DNA of 64,000 nucleotides from Symsagittifera roscoffensis (lineage: Eukaryota; Xenacoelomorpha; Acoela; Convolutidae). The position numbers and the translations under genes were made by a program. Below, piece after piece: positions 41,980 through 56,200 of the stretch (position 1 is its first letter; every line of letters starts with the position of its first letter). Below the pieces are notes generated by a model. That model searched no databases. It worked only from the letters and a program-made list of their open reading frames with translations, and was not told the origin of the DNA. Where the stretch lies: the NCBI RefSeq assembly GCF_963678635.1, contig NC_087063.1, positions 14,949,006 through 15,013,005 of the forward strand, in the 5' to 3' direction.

Positions 41980-43157
41980 GGAGTTGAATTTTTCTAGAAA
42001 TGATTTTATGGAAATTAAGTTTTCAATTATTGATTACACTTGCGATTAAATACTTTCATGATTGCACGAGTCTAAGCATTAGTGTGATTTTTCGTGTTTT
42101 TTTTTTGTCCGCTAAATTTTATATTTTTGTGTTTGACTCTGATTTCTGCAATGAGTTCACCTTCGTATTCATGTGCCCAATAGATGGCAAATTAAAATGT
42201 CAATGACAAAAGTGCACAATGCGAAAAAAATGTACATTAACTTGTTGCGTCAAATTAATTTTCGAAGTTGAAATGAAATGAAAAAGCTACTAAATGATCC
42301 AGTGTTGCAAACGGTTTAATTTATCATAAAAGTGTCAATCATAAAAGATTCTGGAATTTCAGAGAGCTATGCGGTAGTATATTTTGACTCTGAAACTGAA
42401 AACTGAATAAAAGAATTCTGAATCCTTAAATTCCTGAAAGTTTTTTAAAAGTTTGAAAAATCCGCCCAAGAAAAAACTAATTAAAGCAAAATGAGGCGAC
42501 AAATCAGAGTTTAATGCAAATACCTCTAAATCTTGAGCTTCGGTGATCGAATCCAGTAGTGGGCAGAGCTTTTGGTTATCACCGCATGTTTTTTTATGTG
42601 GCTCATTTTCGCATTTGCCTACCTGTTCGTGCCTTAACCCCTTTTTTTAAATTGCATTTTCACCTGTGTTGCACTTTTCAAGCGTTTTTTGATGTAGTAC
42701 GAAACCACTTCTCAAAACAACTCACATTAATTTCAAGTTAACCCTTGCTCGAAAAGCGGGAAGGATCTATGGAACGGGTTGGAGTTTTCTGGAAACTTAT
42801 TCGAAAAACGTTGGGCTATTTTTGGGATGTTCTCGATGTTCAGACTCATTTTCAATTTACCGCGAAAAGGTTCGACTAAGAAGTGATCCCAACTTTCTTC
42901 AATAATTTATTTAAGCGCATTTGAAGAATAACAGATTTCCTGTGGTAAAACATCACTTGATGCAGCTTTTCACTTCATTTTTTTTGGGATCAATTTCACT
43001 AAGCAGATTAGCTTCTATCGGATAGTCCAAATAACTTAAGCTAAATTCGCTTTTTTATATACCCTTATCGGTGCCTGGCAAATACATATAGGGTATCTGT
43101 GTTATCAGAGTAGGAGTGAGTTAATTGATAACCACATGTGTTCAGTAAATTTTGGTG

Positions 43158-43265
43158 CCATATTTGAAAAACTAATACAATATTTGAAACAGTAGTGTAA
43201 TATTTTGAAAACTAGTGCAATATTTGAAACACTAGTGCAATATTTGAAACACTTGTGCAATGTTC
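43158..43265 (+). repeat. Short tandem repeat, ~20-base unit, about five copies
   Basis: Units like AACACTAGTGCAATATTTGA recur with small changes. Confidence 0.75.
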
Positions 43266-45073
43266 TTCTTGAAGCAATCAACCAAAACAAATTAGAAAGA
43301 AAAAATTGTGTGTTAAAGTGAACATTTTTTCAAATGAATGTTTGCAATTTTTTCACGTGTGTCATACCAGATAAGCAACAGATTATTTTGCATCTCGAAA
43401 TTTGTTCACATCTCGACACTACGTGTCTCGATTTTATGGCAAAGTTTCTCGATGCAAAATATAGTTGTTGCATATCTACTAAAAAAGGCAATTGAGTGTC
43501 TTCCTTCGCTGTAATGTCTCATTTTTAACAGCTGCTTTTTGCCCTTTTTGTTTGCGATAAGCAGCTTTGCTTCTTTGTTTCTCTTTACGTTTTATTAGCA
43601 ACGATTTATGAAGCCAGTATATATACTTTTTCATGGTAACAACTTTTTTGAGTATGTATGCGCTTTAAATCACCCTTCTTTTCAATTTGAATGTCAACCA
43701 ACTGAATGAAATTTTTTTAATTTCCATTTTTTCGCTTATTGTTTTTTGAGACTTTTTTCAGCTTTAATGGTTTTGGTTTAATCGTTATATCTGTTCAGTT
43801 GCATCATAGTTCGTTGAATGCATGTGTACTCGGTGAGGAGCCTAGAAATTATAGCTCAAAAAAATTTTCTGGCTCAACAGTCGCCTATTTGTTTATTGCT
43901 TACTTAGTTCTCGCTTGATTAAACAAGCAAGCCAGTGAGCTTTGTGTCATTTTACGAAGTTCTTTTTTCCCAATCCAGCTCGCAAATAAATGTGCTCATT
44001 TGCGGCTCTTTTCCGGTTTACCATTGACAATTAAATAGCATCTGTTGTATCTGCTATAAAGGTGGCTAGTGTTTGAGTATTATCATGCAACAATGGTGCA
44101 CATGCGACGACGTTCAATTTCTAGCTTTTGAGTTGGATTTCGGCGCTAGTCAAAAGTTTTGTTTTTCTCGTTATTACTTTTTTCACTTCACTTTTTAGAG
44201 CTGCTTTTTGCCGTTTTCTCGCTGTGCTTGCGAAGTGCGGCTTTCTACAGAGCAGGTTTCTTATAATCGTGAACTAGATTCCCCCAAACAATTTTTTTAA
44301 ATTGTACTTTCTTTACTTACTTGCTTTATAATTGAATCTTAGCAACTAACTACGAGACTCCTTCTCACTTGTCCTAGAGGTAACGTGGTCGGCTAGTACG
44401 CTTGGGTCTGGGGTTGAGCTTATGCTTTGTGTTTTGTTGACTCAGTTGCCACATCGAGAAAATGTTTGTGCCGTTAGCAATATTCATCGTAGATGCACGT
44501 TGTTTTTTGTTTGCTCATGTATTTTTAAAATTTTAATAGCCCTGTTGTATAGTTTCTTTGGTTTTTTTCCACTTAAAAGCTTTATTTGGCGTAAATGGTT
44601 TTGTGCTTATGTTTATCTGCTTAGTTACCTTTTTGTGTCGCTTCAAAGGCAAATAACGATTAAGGTAGCTTGTCTTGCTAGAGAATTGCTCAAAATTTTT
44701 AAGCACAATTTTCTATGACAGTTTTTAGCTCAATGGGCGTCTACCCATTTGTTATCGGCTAAGTGGCCGCTCGGTAAATTCTAAAAGCTTAATTATCACT
44801 GGTAGTTGTTTTTCGTCTGTTTTTCTGATATTAATTTCATCCCCCCATAAAAATGCTGGCAGTGAAAAAAATGCTGGCAAAAAAATGCCCTTACAGTGTA
44901 TCGCAAGTGATGCGACTCATTGCTATGCCTCTGTGTTAACACTTGCAATTGAGCTCTCATCATCTTTCTTCAAATTGAACAGCTTTCGAGACTTTCGTTC
45001 TATTTTTCGGGTTAACGCTGTGCCATTTTGGGTCGCATGGCAAGCGGAGCAAATCTCAGCTTCGCCTCTTTAT

Positions 45074-45165
45074 TATGCTTGCGATTAGCAATCGTTATCA
45101 AACTGGAATATATACTTTTTTTTAGTTAACTGCTAGTTTAACAAAATCACTGAATCATTTGTGCA
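45074..45165 (+). repeat. Dispersed repeat family B variant
   Basis: GCTTGCGATTAGCAA, then a T-run, CTAGTTTAACAAAATCA and TGAAT. The copy at 52950-53040 has the same order. Confidence 0.55.
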
Positions 45166-45436
45166 GCATTCAATTCTCCACTGCTCATTTTCTTGAAAAT
45201 TTATATTTTACTACTTGGTAATACTAAAAATAAAAGTTAAATTTAACTAATAGACGGCTGAGGGCCTGCGCTCGAATCTGGGCAGCGCTTGTTTTTTTTA
45301 AACCAATAATATTTAATATCAAAAAATAATCGGCCCATAAGCTGTGTGTTTATGATATGTCGTTTTAGTTGCCACATTTTTATAAAACTTTTTTTGTGTG
45401 TTGTAAGGTTTTTCTATTTTAATTGAAAGCGTTTTT

Positions 45437-45488
45437 TGATGCTTTGATGTAATTTGATGCTTTGATGCGTTTTTGATGCTTTGATGTA
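45437..45488 (+). repeat. Short tandem repeat of TTTGATGC units
   Basis: TTTTGATGCTTTGATG is repeated three times with small spacers. Confidence 0.7.
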
Positions 45489-47241
45489 TTCTTAAAAACT
45501 CTTGGTGTAATTTCAATTTTTTTTCGATTACACGGTTTCAGATTGTGATATTGGTTTTGACGATATATGATGCGTAGTTTTGAGGGAACAAGGTATTTTT
45601 TTTGCTTTTAGGTGTTCCAGATCGGTTGGGTCGTGCCATAAAAATTTAGTTTTATGGCTCAGTATCAGTTTTTTTCTTCTCCTTTATGATTCGGCTTAAA
45701 TGGTTTTGGCTATTTATATATCAAGTTAGAGGCCTCTTTTGGAGTAGATTGAGAGCAGTAAGGTTTCATCTATATTTTTTGAGGGGGGAGGGGGCTCATA
45801 ATCTTTTTTGAGGCTAAAAAAAAACCATTTTTTTTCGGCTCAACGTATGTCTGCTCAAGAATTGTCGGCTTTCATACTGCTTCGTTAGTTTTGTTTTGAT
45901 GCATATTTGATTTTCAATTGTCTTACTTCTTGGCATATTTTCCTGAAAAGAATTTTTATTCAAGAGAACATTAAGAAAAATTATAGAAGTTTTTTGATAG
46001 ATCAATTTTTTCGATATTTTAAAAGAAATCTTTTGATATTTAAAAAAAAACTTTCGTCTCTTTCTGTCGGTTAGGTTTGTCATGCTATGTATGCGTATTA
46101 TCGCATGTAATGCGAAGCTTTCCTTCGCCTCTGCTTGTAAGTTTTCTTAAGGTGCAGTTACTTCGGTTCCAAGATCGGTTTTTTGCTATTTTTGTATTTT
46201 GAAATAATTTTTTGAAGTTTTTTAATATGCAGAACATAATCCAGAACATAATGAGAAATCTTATACAAGTTTTGGTAAAAGTTTTTTTTCCAGAAGAAAT
46301 CTTATAATTTGTTCAAGGTCAGTTTTGATTTTTTCTGATTTGACATGTGATTTCTCTTTAAGCTCAGTGCATTTCCATTGTTAAAAGGAAGGCAAACTCG
46401 ATTATCGAACAGCGAAAGTGTAAAGATCACGAAAAACGTGATCGACTTATTTCGAAAATGAAAATTAATGATCAGATTTCCCAGCGAAATAAAAATTTTA
46501 CCTTTTGGTCCAGTTTCCTCAAATTGGGTTTATTTTCAAACAAATGTCCAACATATATTGTTCTACAAATCCAAAGAGCTTTAAGGCCATCTATTTTTTT
46601 TCGAAATTCAAAATTTGAAGGTTTTTTAAAAAAATCTGTTTTTTTTTTTCAGTTTCCTTGATTCATTGCTTTTCCAACTGTCAGTTGGCTATGTTTTTAT
46701 TTGTCGGTTCATGTGCTAGTATGATATTTATTCATTTTTCCATTGCAAGTGGTGCGAAGCTGATGAAAATTTTTTCTGAAACTTTCATCAGCGTGTTGGT
46801 AAAGGAAAACTTTTCCTTGCAAATTCAGTTGTCAGTTTTCTTTACTGATTTTCTAACAGGGTTGCTTACTGATTTTCTTGAAGTACTGCTAAAACTTAAT
46901 TTAATGGGGCTCAACGAAATTTGGGCATTATTTCAACCGCAAGCATAGTGAGAGGTATACAAAGATAGTTCTGGAAAACCTATCGTCAGTTGCGAGTCCG
47001 TCGGCGTTTTCACCTTTTTTGGTTGCAATTTGAAACTTGGTTTCGTGTTAAAGCGTTATTCATATGGCAACTGCGAGAAGCTGATTATGTCTTGCTATCT
47101 ATCATCGTAATTGGCCGTAAAAACTACTATACAAATCAATTTGCTAGTTTTATTGAATCAAATTTAAAATAATTTGAGTTCATCAGTCGAAATGGGTCAA
47201 AGTTAATGCAAGTGTTTGATGAGATCAGTCGATAATTTCTG

Positions 47242-50200
47242 TCAAATAGGTAAGCAAACTGAACACCTGGAAGCTTTCATTCTGGTCTCAGTTTCCCCCT
47301 CTATCATTTGAGGCGTGATGGGTTGGAGGTGCTCGGTGGCAATGAGCCAATGCGACATTCGGGTAGCGTAAAAACCACACGATCCCTGGTTACCATTACA
47401 TTCTATGATGGGGGAAGTGGTGAATTCCCGGAAACAACTTCCTGTTGACGAGAGATCCATGCCACCCCCTGAGTGTCGCGAAGTGTCCGTGTGCTAAATA
47501 AGTGGAATTGGGGTTTGTATAAAAGTGGGGTATGTATGAAAGTGCCTTTACTGAATACTGCAATAAGTATGAAATAATGTAAATAAGTAACGAGTTACAA
47601 TAAGTACCGAGGTGCTTCTTTTCAATCTCGAAATTTTGAGGCCTGAAATTTTGTTATTTTTGATAGGTCATTAAATTTTGAGTTAAACTCCTTGAGTGAC
47701 TTAAAAATGAGTAAAGATAAAGACGATAGAAGTTCGACACTAAATATTTTTGACTCACCATTAGAAAACTGTAACCAGTCCATAAGCTGCTGTAGCCTCG
47801 AGGGCATTGTGGTGGTTCTCTATCCTGACTGTGCAATGTTATCGGTTTTCGATTCAAATCGCAAACTGCGCACCTGCTGATGTGCTAAAAACATTTTTTT
47901 TTCTAGAATGTTCATTTGGAAAAAGTTCCTCCTGTTTAATCAAGTATAGATATACCAACCTTCAATATTTCTTGACCTTTGACAGGTTGTGGCATTTTCA
48001 AAGGATCTGTATCAATTGTTGTCAGCCAGTATGATCTCTCGTTTCTACCTGCGTGTTGACACTTTCCATTGAAATTGCAAAATAGAAAAGGGTTCACATT
48101 GAATTGTCTCAAACACGACCCCGCTGCTCCCAAATTTTGTCGCTCTGATCGTAAGTTGCCTTCTAGTTTGAACATGCTGTAGCCATTGAACATCTCAGTT
48201 GTGTCATCGGGACATTTCGGCACTTCAGTTGTCTGACTATGAATCGATGTTATTGAAGCGAATCGAGGATTGGGCCCTGTTGGTCCTTGGAACCCTAGAG
48301 GGCCCTGCATGCCTTGCTGTCCCATTAGTCCCACTCTACCTCGCATCCCAGGATTTCCCGCGACTCCAAGGGGTCCCGGAAAACCATTTGGACCCGGAGG
48401 GCCAACATTGCCTGGAGATCCTTGCATTCCAGCTTGACCGTTTATTCCCGAATCTCCTATGCGGCCTTTTGGACCTGGTCGTCCTGGAAATCCTGTGTCA
48501 CCCAGTTTCCCCTGAACTTTCTCGTCGAAGTACCCTCCAAACCATCCAGTTTCGCCTACGTCACCTTTTGGCCCTGGCAAACCAGGAGCTCCTATAATAA
48601 CACAGCGAATTTTGAATTTTAATAAACAACATTTCTTGGAAATGCTGAATTTTTGAGAGAACCTGGTAGTCCATCAGTTCCTCGAGGGCCAGTATCTCCA
48701 GATTGACCTTTTCTTCCAGGTGCACCAGGCCGGCCTTGAATTGATGATCCACTATCGCCTGGTTGACCAGGACGTCCAGTATCGCCTCGAGACCCTTTTG
48801 GTCCTGGCATTGAGATTCCTATCTGACCTGGCAGCCCAACTGGTCCCTGCTCGCCAGGTTGTCCTTTGGATGAAAATAAAGCCGGACGACCTTGTGTGCC
48901 CGGAGGCCCTGGATCTCCTGGTATACAAATAATATAATTCACAAATGAGTTTTAATGTAGCTTTACGATTCTTTGATACTTACCGTCTTGACCTTTTTCT
49001 CCAGTATATCCGCGTTGTCCCTTAGATATCACAGTCTGAATTTCTTCAATTTTCAATCCAGGATCACCTGGCAGTCCTTTTCCTCCAAAGTCACCTCTCT
49101 GGCCTTTTGGACCTTGGAATGAGGGCCCGATGTCGCCCTGAGGGCCTCTAGCGCCAACGGGTCCTGTCGAACCAGGCTGGCCATTCTTTCCTTGGTCTCC
49201 GGGAATCCCTGGTAGACCTAAGTTGTCCATTCGGTAAATACGCTGTTTTCGATAAGGAATCAATAAAAATAAATTAGCAATTAGCTCATTTAAGTTACCT
49301 AGCGATCCTATTGTCGCCTTTGTTCCTATTTGACCTTGCGGTCCACGGACACCTTGAGATCCACTGGGACCCGGGAGACCTGGTGCACCTGGATGTCCTT
49401 TTATTCCAGGGTATCCATTGAATCCTGGATCACCAATTTTTCCTTTTTCGCCAATGCTGCCAAGTATGCCTGCTACGCCTGGAGATCCAGCAGGCCCTAT
49501 TTCCCCTTTTTCCCCAGGGCGGCCCGTAGATCCCTGTAGTCCATTTATTCCAATTTCTCCTGGGGAACCTGCCAATCCGTTTGTGCCTGGCAGCCCAGGT
49601 GATCCGTTCACTCCTGGGTTTCCGACAGAACCAGGATAACCAATTGGACCTGGGGTTCCCGGATCTCCGAGTGGACCCTAAATTAAAAGCAAAAAAAAAC
49701 GAAATCAGTCGAAGAACTTCGATTTTCAATGTTTTTTGGTTGAACGCTTGAAAAAGCAGGAAATACATAGAACTGGCTAATAATGTTCAACTGTTTTCAG
49801 ATAGTTGTTTTTAGTAAATTTCGAAAATGGATTTGCTATCTGAGGTAGAACTTCCAAGTTTTGTCCCAGACCGCTCAGCTGAAAATCTTCAAGCACTGCT
49901 TTTTGAACCTTCTGAACTGCGAACGGAGCTTATCGAGTGGTTTTTGGCGCAAGCTGAAGAAGCTCTACGAATTCCTTTGTTTCCTCAGAACCCAGAAGTT
50001 GTATCCAAGATAGAGAGACTTAGGCTTGCATGTGTAAATTTGCAAGTTTCTCCTGGTCATCTGATTTTACCATTTTTACAGTGCAACTCAGTAGGTCAAT
50101 CGACTGATGTCAGAATCTGGGAGCAGTTAATAATTTTGGCACACTACAGCAGTCATCGTAATAGAGGCAACTTTTACAGTGAGGACAGTGCGAAGTTGAT

Positions 50201-53200
50201 TGATCAGGTCTTGAAGCAAGATGGCTTCAGTAAACTCAGAAGGGCTGAGGTCAATTTTGAGCCGTTTTTTGGCGGAGGATCGAAAAAGTTAGTTTTTTTT
50301 GCGTGAGTTAGGCTTTTTTTTCAACTACTATCATGAGCCATGTATCAATATTGAGTAGTGAGAATTTTTTAGTCATGTTTGTGGAAGTTGAGAACAGTCT
50401 TTTTAAAATCGAATTCAATTATGTTATGCTATTTGAAGGGCTGACAAAAACAACGATATGAATCGTTCTAATTCGAGTCTCAATGGACGAACGTGTGACG
50501 AAATAATGAAACTTGCAAAGCATCAAGAGGAAGAGTTGAGACAAAAGGTAGCCGCTCTGAAAATACATAACCAGTCATCGGATTTCGAAGAAAGAAATGT
50601 CGAGTCCCTGGTTGAAAACATGACATCTCATTTTGATAAATTAACAAAACAAATTGAAACTTTGACCAAAAACGTAGAGCAATTTCATCTACAATATGGT
50701 AACAGTGAAAGCATTCAGAAGAAACAGCCGAAGCAAAATAGAGCCTTCTCAAAATTGGGACCAACTGCGTTGACGCTTTCAAAAATGCAACAGTCCTTGA
50801 AAAAGCAGTTGGAGCTCAATCGAAGATTAGAGTCTACAGTAGGCATTGTGAATGAGAAGTTTTCGCTACAAGAAGAATCTTTCACTGATTAGTTTGATAT
50901 TGTCAAAAAATTAATTGAATTTGAATTGATTTTGTTACTTGTTGAAGATTGTAGTCTGATGGCTAGGGAGCGGAAAAAAAGTTAATTTTTGGTCGTATAA
51001 AGTAAAAAAGGTAATTTCAGAAAGATTCGATTTTCGTCCTTTAAAAGCTTAAATTGAAATTGAGACCTTTTATCCACGGGGGAAAGGACCAACATACGAG
51101 CTTGTACAGCTCATCACGGAGAACCGCTGTTGTGCCCCTGTTTAAGAACTACATGCAATTTTTTTTTGGTTATTTTTCTGGGCTAGGTAATGTTGCTTCA
51201 CCCTCAAGCAACGAGAAGGGACAACACTTTCGCGCCTTTTCCAGCTTTAATTTCCGACAGTCAAGAAGTTTTGGCTTCAGAATACTGAAAAGTCTTTCGG
51301 GCTTAAGTCATGATAGTCGCGCATGAAGGAGTTTGGCAGGATTTTCGTCACAAACTAGTTTCTTTTCAATTTTTTTTGCTGTTTCTCAGGACTAGGCCAA
51401 ATTATATGTTTTTGCTTACTTTTTTTGAGTTTAATTGAAAGCAAAGAAGTAAAAAAAAAAGTATTTCTTTTTTTGCGCTCCCTGCTGATGGCTAAGAATA
51501 TGTTCCAGATAAATTAGAATTAGATAATGTTGATTTTGAGCTGTATAATTTAATGACTTTGTGGAAATTTTATCTGGGCATTACGAAATGTTTTCTCATT
51601 GTGAAGAAACGAACTTAAGTCTGCTTTATTTTTAATTTAGAGCAAAGAAGGCCCCTCGTAAATCACTCCTTCCGGTTAGCTAAACCAACTTGGATGGTTG
51701 AGCCCACCGTGAAGCATCTTAAGAGCCACGTTAGCCGCTTCTCTTCCCTTCAAATGTAACAAAAGATTATTGTGGTTGAAACATTGCTATTTGCACTGCA
51801 ACCGCCCGTCCTTGTTTAAAAAGACTTTGTCATTAAGAATTCCTAGTGGAATTGAAACAATCTATCTCAAAAACATCTAAAGTTGGCTTAGTTTTAATTT
51901 AAAAAAGTCTCAATTATGATGTTTTTTGAAGTTGAGAGAGCTTTTTGGCGATGTATTGTGTTCATGTGAAACTCGAAAGCTGAAACTTTTTTTGTTTCCT
52001 CGAGTTCATCTCGAGCACAAAAATGCAGCGATATATGGCACGTAATATAATGTTTTAATTTAATATAATGGCACGTTGAGTTTGTTTCTGCTCTGTGTTA
52101 AATTAAGTTTTAGAAATTATTTTAAGATCTCACATCTAATCCATTTTGGCCCCTGACTCCTGGGCTTCCAGTCAGACCTCTTTGACCCTTTGCTCCTGGA
52201 GCGCCCCTTGGACCCTGGAGACCAGTGTATCCACGCTCTCCTTGCGACCCAGTTGGGCCCATAGCCCCTCTAGTTCCGACGTCTCCAGGGTAACCACGAT
52301 AGCCGGTGTTACCTGCAGGACAGTTTAAATAAGTGCCAAAATATTCACCGGGTTTTGAGCGATTCAATTTTTATCTCTTTCATTTGTTTCGATAGATACC
52401 TGGAAGTCCGGTAGCTCCACGGTATCCCTGAATGCCAGGGTCACCTCTCGAGCCTTTTTGTCCCGGAAGACCAAGCAGACCCGGAACTCCATTGTCACCG
52501 GGTTCTCCGTTAACCCCATGGATTCCTTGAAAAGATAAAATTTTAAGATATTTGATAGTAGACTATGACGTCCTTTTTTATGGTATATTTAAAGGCGTAC
52601 CTGGTGTTCCCAGCATTCCTGGGAATCCAACAAGTCCAGGGTAACCAGAAAGGCCTGGATCCCCAAAAGGACCCATAGATCCAGGTATTCCTATTTTTCC
52701 AGAAGGGCCCGACATTCCTTCTGCACCCATAGGTCCCGGTTTTCCGTTGACTCCTTGAAAACCAGCAGGTCCTGTTTGTCCCTTTTCTCCTTTTACTCCA
52801 GCAAATCCTATTGTTCCCCGAGATCCGGGCATTCCAGGATCGCCACGCTCTCCTTTTGCACCGACGAGGCCAGGTTGCGTATCACCTTCTTCGCCTCGTC
52901 CTCCCTTCAATCCCGGTCGACCTTGTCAAAATATCGAAGGATTTATTCATTACGCTTGCGATTAGCAAGCGTTCTCAAATCGGAATAAAGACTTTTTTCG
53001 GGTTATCGACTAGTTTAACAAAATCAGTTGAATTACTTATGATGCTGCTGGCATCCTAAATTTAACGAAATTCGAATTTAACTACAGGGCACTAGTTACT
53101 AATCGTACATGCTATGTCTAGAACTCAAACGATTTTTGTTCAATTATGTAGTTTCGATATTATTTTTCTGCTGATGATTTTTCGGCTTCATGGTTGCCGA

Positions 53201-56200
53201 CTCAGCTCTGTCGGTTTAGTTTCGAAATTCTGCAGTCCACTTTGTATACACTACATATATAGATATCGTGGATCCTATATAGGCGTTGCATGCAATTTTG
53301 TACAATATGATCCTTTCAGCTTATTGGCTGTCCGCTTCTTTACCGAATTTTCCTTTATATGTCCGGTAGTACTTGCGAGATCGATAAGACTTTGGCATCA
53401 ATTTTTGAACGTCCAAAGTCAGTCCCACTAGGACCTCTTTGAAGAACTTTCTGTTTGCATTTTTTTGTTTTAATTTCTTTTTTCATTTTTCTACTTCTTC
53501 AATTGTAACATCATTTAAAGTTCTGTTTGTAATTTTTTGAGCTTCATGATGTTTTCATCCTCTAATTAATACATCGCAATTGAAACGAAACTCAGCCTCG
53601 CCTCTGTGTTCAATATCAAGTTTTCGAAGTATGCTTAATGTTTTTTTTACCAGGTGCTCCTTGTCTTCCGGACGGCCCTTGAGCACCCATTGGTCCTTTC
53701 GCTCCGACTACAGATCCAGGGTTTCCTCTAAATCCTTTCGGTCCTTGTTGGCCTGGGTATCCAGGCCAGCCAGGTGGTCCTTCGTCGCCTTCTTGACCAG
53801 CGTGACCTCTTTGACCTGCAAATCTAATTCATATAATTACATCTTCAGTTTTTCAATTCCATAACTTGGATTATCAATATTTTGCCTGGAGCGCCAATCA
53901 TTCCGATTGGACCTGGGTATCCGGTGTCTCCCTTAGCTCCTGGGACACCCGGTGGTCCAATTGGTAGATCGCCGATGGGACCCTTCATGCCTATTGGACC
54001 GGTTGGTCCTCTGAGTCCAGATTCTCCTATTTGACCTTTTAGACCCTGATATCCCACTGGACCAACAGCGCCGATTTCACCAAGAATTCCTAAATGGAAA
54101 TGTAATTGTTAACTTTCATATTTGTTTCGTACGACCTTCCATGTTTTCTGATGCATTTCAACAACTTACCCTTCAAACCTATAGGTCCTTGTTGATCCAT
54201 TAACAACAATCCTGGGTTACCTCGAATTCCTTTGGACCCTGGGTAGCCTGCATATCCAACGTCTCCCGTGTCACCAGTAGGACCTGAACATATTTTGAAG
54301 CAATTTTCTGAAGCCGAGTTTACGAAAGTTACTCAATGGAAGTTTGTCAAAAAATTTTTTGTTCTGGCTTTTGTAACTTTCGGCTTAACTAACCTTGTTG
54401 GCCTTTTCTCCCCGTGGAACCCATAGAACCCCTGCTGCCTTGTGGTCCCACAATTTTTGAAGGAGAAACATAAGTGCCGGGAAACCCTTTGAAACCTTCC
54501 ATTCCTTGGTAACCTGGATCACCTTGCTCTCCTTTGACACCTCGAGGGCCAATCGGGGCATTAATTACGTCCCCCGACATTCCTCTGACACCTTTAACTC
54601 CTCGGTCGCCTTGAAGACCAGGGTAGCCCATGTATCCAATTTCACCTGCCTCGCCCTGGAATTGTTATTTTTAACCACGACCTTTTCTGACTTGAGGGCT
54701 AATTTGAGCGAACGTAGGTAAACATTTTAAATTGAACGCTAGTCAGAAAACTGAAATTGCGTAATTTACCTTTTGTCCACGTTGGCTCCCAAAACTGACG
54801 CCTACATCTCCGATTTGCCCTGAAGATCCTCTTGGACCCGGATCTCCAATGCAACCCTGGTAACCTTGATCTCCCCTTTCGCCTTTTGGACCCTGTTTTA
54901 TTTGGGTAACATCCACAGTTGCGGCATCTCCCATTGGACCATCAGTGCCTGATAAACCTTGAGAACCAGTGATGCCCTGTTTGCAAATGGAAATGTTTTT
55001 GATCAAATTTGCATGGATTTGACGTGATCAAACTGAGTTGTAGTGATTGATTTAGCAACATTTTCTCGGCTCTTTTTTCTCTCCCCCACCTCACATAAGC
55101 ATCAACATTATTATGGTGTAACGAGTGGTTTTACAAGGTTAAATACGAAGAACAAACATGCTTGCCATGAACTAATTAGTCTGTGTCAAATTTTATGGCA
55201 ATCGGACAATGTGAACAGAAAAATGCGTAGAAAAATTTGCAAGTGAGGTGGGGGGGGGGGGGGGGGTTAGGGGTTGGAAAAAGCATCAAAACCTCACATA
55301 AGCATCATTATTATGGTGTAACGAGTAGTCTTACAAGGTTAGATACGAAGAACAAATATGCTTGCCATTAGCTAATTAGTAATCGAATTAGCAATCGGAC
55401 TAAGTGAACAGAAAAATACTCTGAAAAGTTTGAAGATGGTGGAAGGAAAAAGAGCCGTTCTCTCTTACTTAATTGCATTCACAAAAAAAGTCAGCTGCGG
55501 GTTTGACCTAACTTTAAAATTAAATAGTAGTTGAGTTACTTTGACTCCCTGAGGCCCAATTTCTCCTGAAGGTCCTGGGAGACCGGGAATCCCAGGCACA
55601 CCGACACATCCGGGGATTCCTCTGTCTCCAATGGAACCTGGCAGACCAACTGCGCCAGCGTCTCCTGTTGGACCTTTTGGAGGAGGTGGGCAAGTATTGC
55701 AATCGCCCTTCAGTCCTACAAGCAAGTTTAATTGTGTCCCTGATAGTTAAATCAGTTGATGGCATTAATCTCGCAAAAGCTAAAAAGAGTAGCAATTAAA
55801 CAATGTTTTTGATTCCTGCCTTTTGGTCCTAAAAATCCAGTAGGACCGATTGGTCCTGGATAACCGGGAAATCCACGATGTCCTTTTGGTCCAGGGATTC
55901 CTCTCAAACCCATCAGTCCGCTGCCTGGTGCTCCTAAAATATTAGCCGATGCTATAAAGTTTTAGGTATTAACTGGTTTCTGATCATTTTTGAGCTGTTG
56001 CTAACCAGGATTTCCAGCATCTCCACTGATTCCTTTGAGCCCCGGAGATCCAGTCCGTCCTATTGGGCCAGTTGGTCCTTGAGGTCCAGCGAGAGGTATT
56101 CCGGGATCTCCTTTATCGCCTTTCAAACCCATTCCACCGTCTGATCCAGGTAGCCCTGGTATTCCAGGGAGACCCATGTAACCTATAGAAACTGCAATTT

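Larger units (their letters stand above)
42000..47235. other. T-rich intergenic region between NOXRED1 and the collagen gene; repeats only
   Basis: No frame with recognisable protein content. It contains several copies of a GCGAAGCT...CTTCGCCTCTGTT motif (near 45050, 46108 and 46750), family-B fragments (43558, 45074), a tRNA-like relic near 45250 (CTGCGCTCGAATCTGGGCAG), and two short tandem repeats (43158, 45437). Confidence 0.55.

Noticed and set aside
44374-44430. A tRNA gene near 44374-44430
   Set aside because: The box-like words are out of order and no cloverleaf can be drawn.
51054-51326. 90-codon + frame inside the collagen intron
   Set aside because: No family resemblance, repeat-like base composition and no splice context.
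48199-54721. Plus-strand frames over collagen exons
   Set aside because: They are antisense shadows of Gly-X-Y repeats, whose low complexity leaves other frames open.
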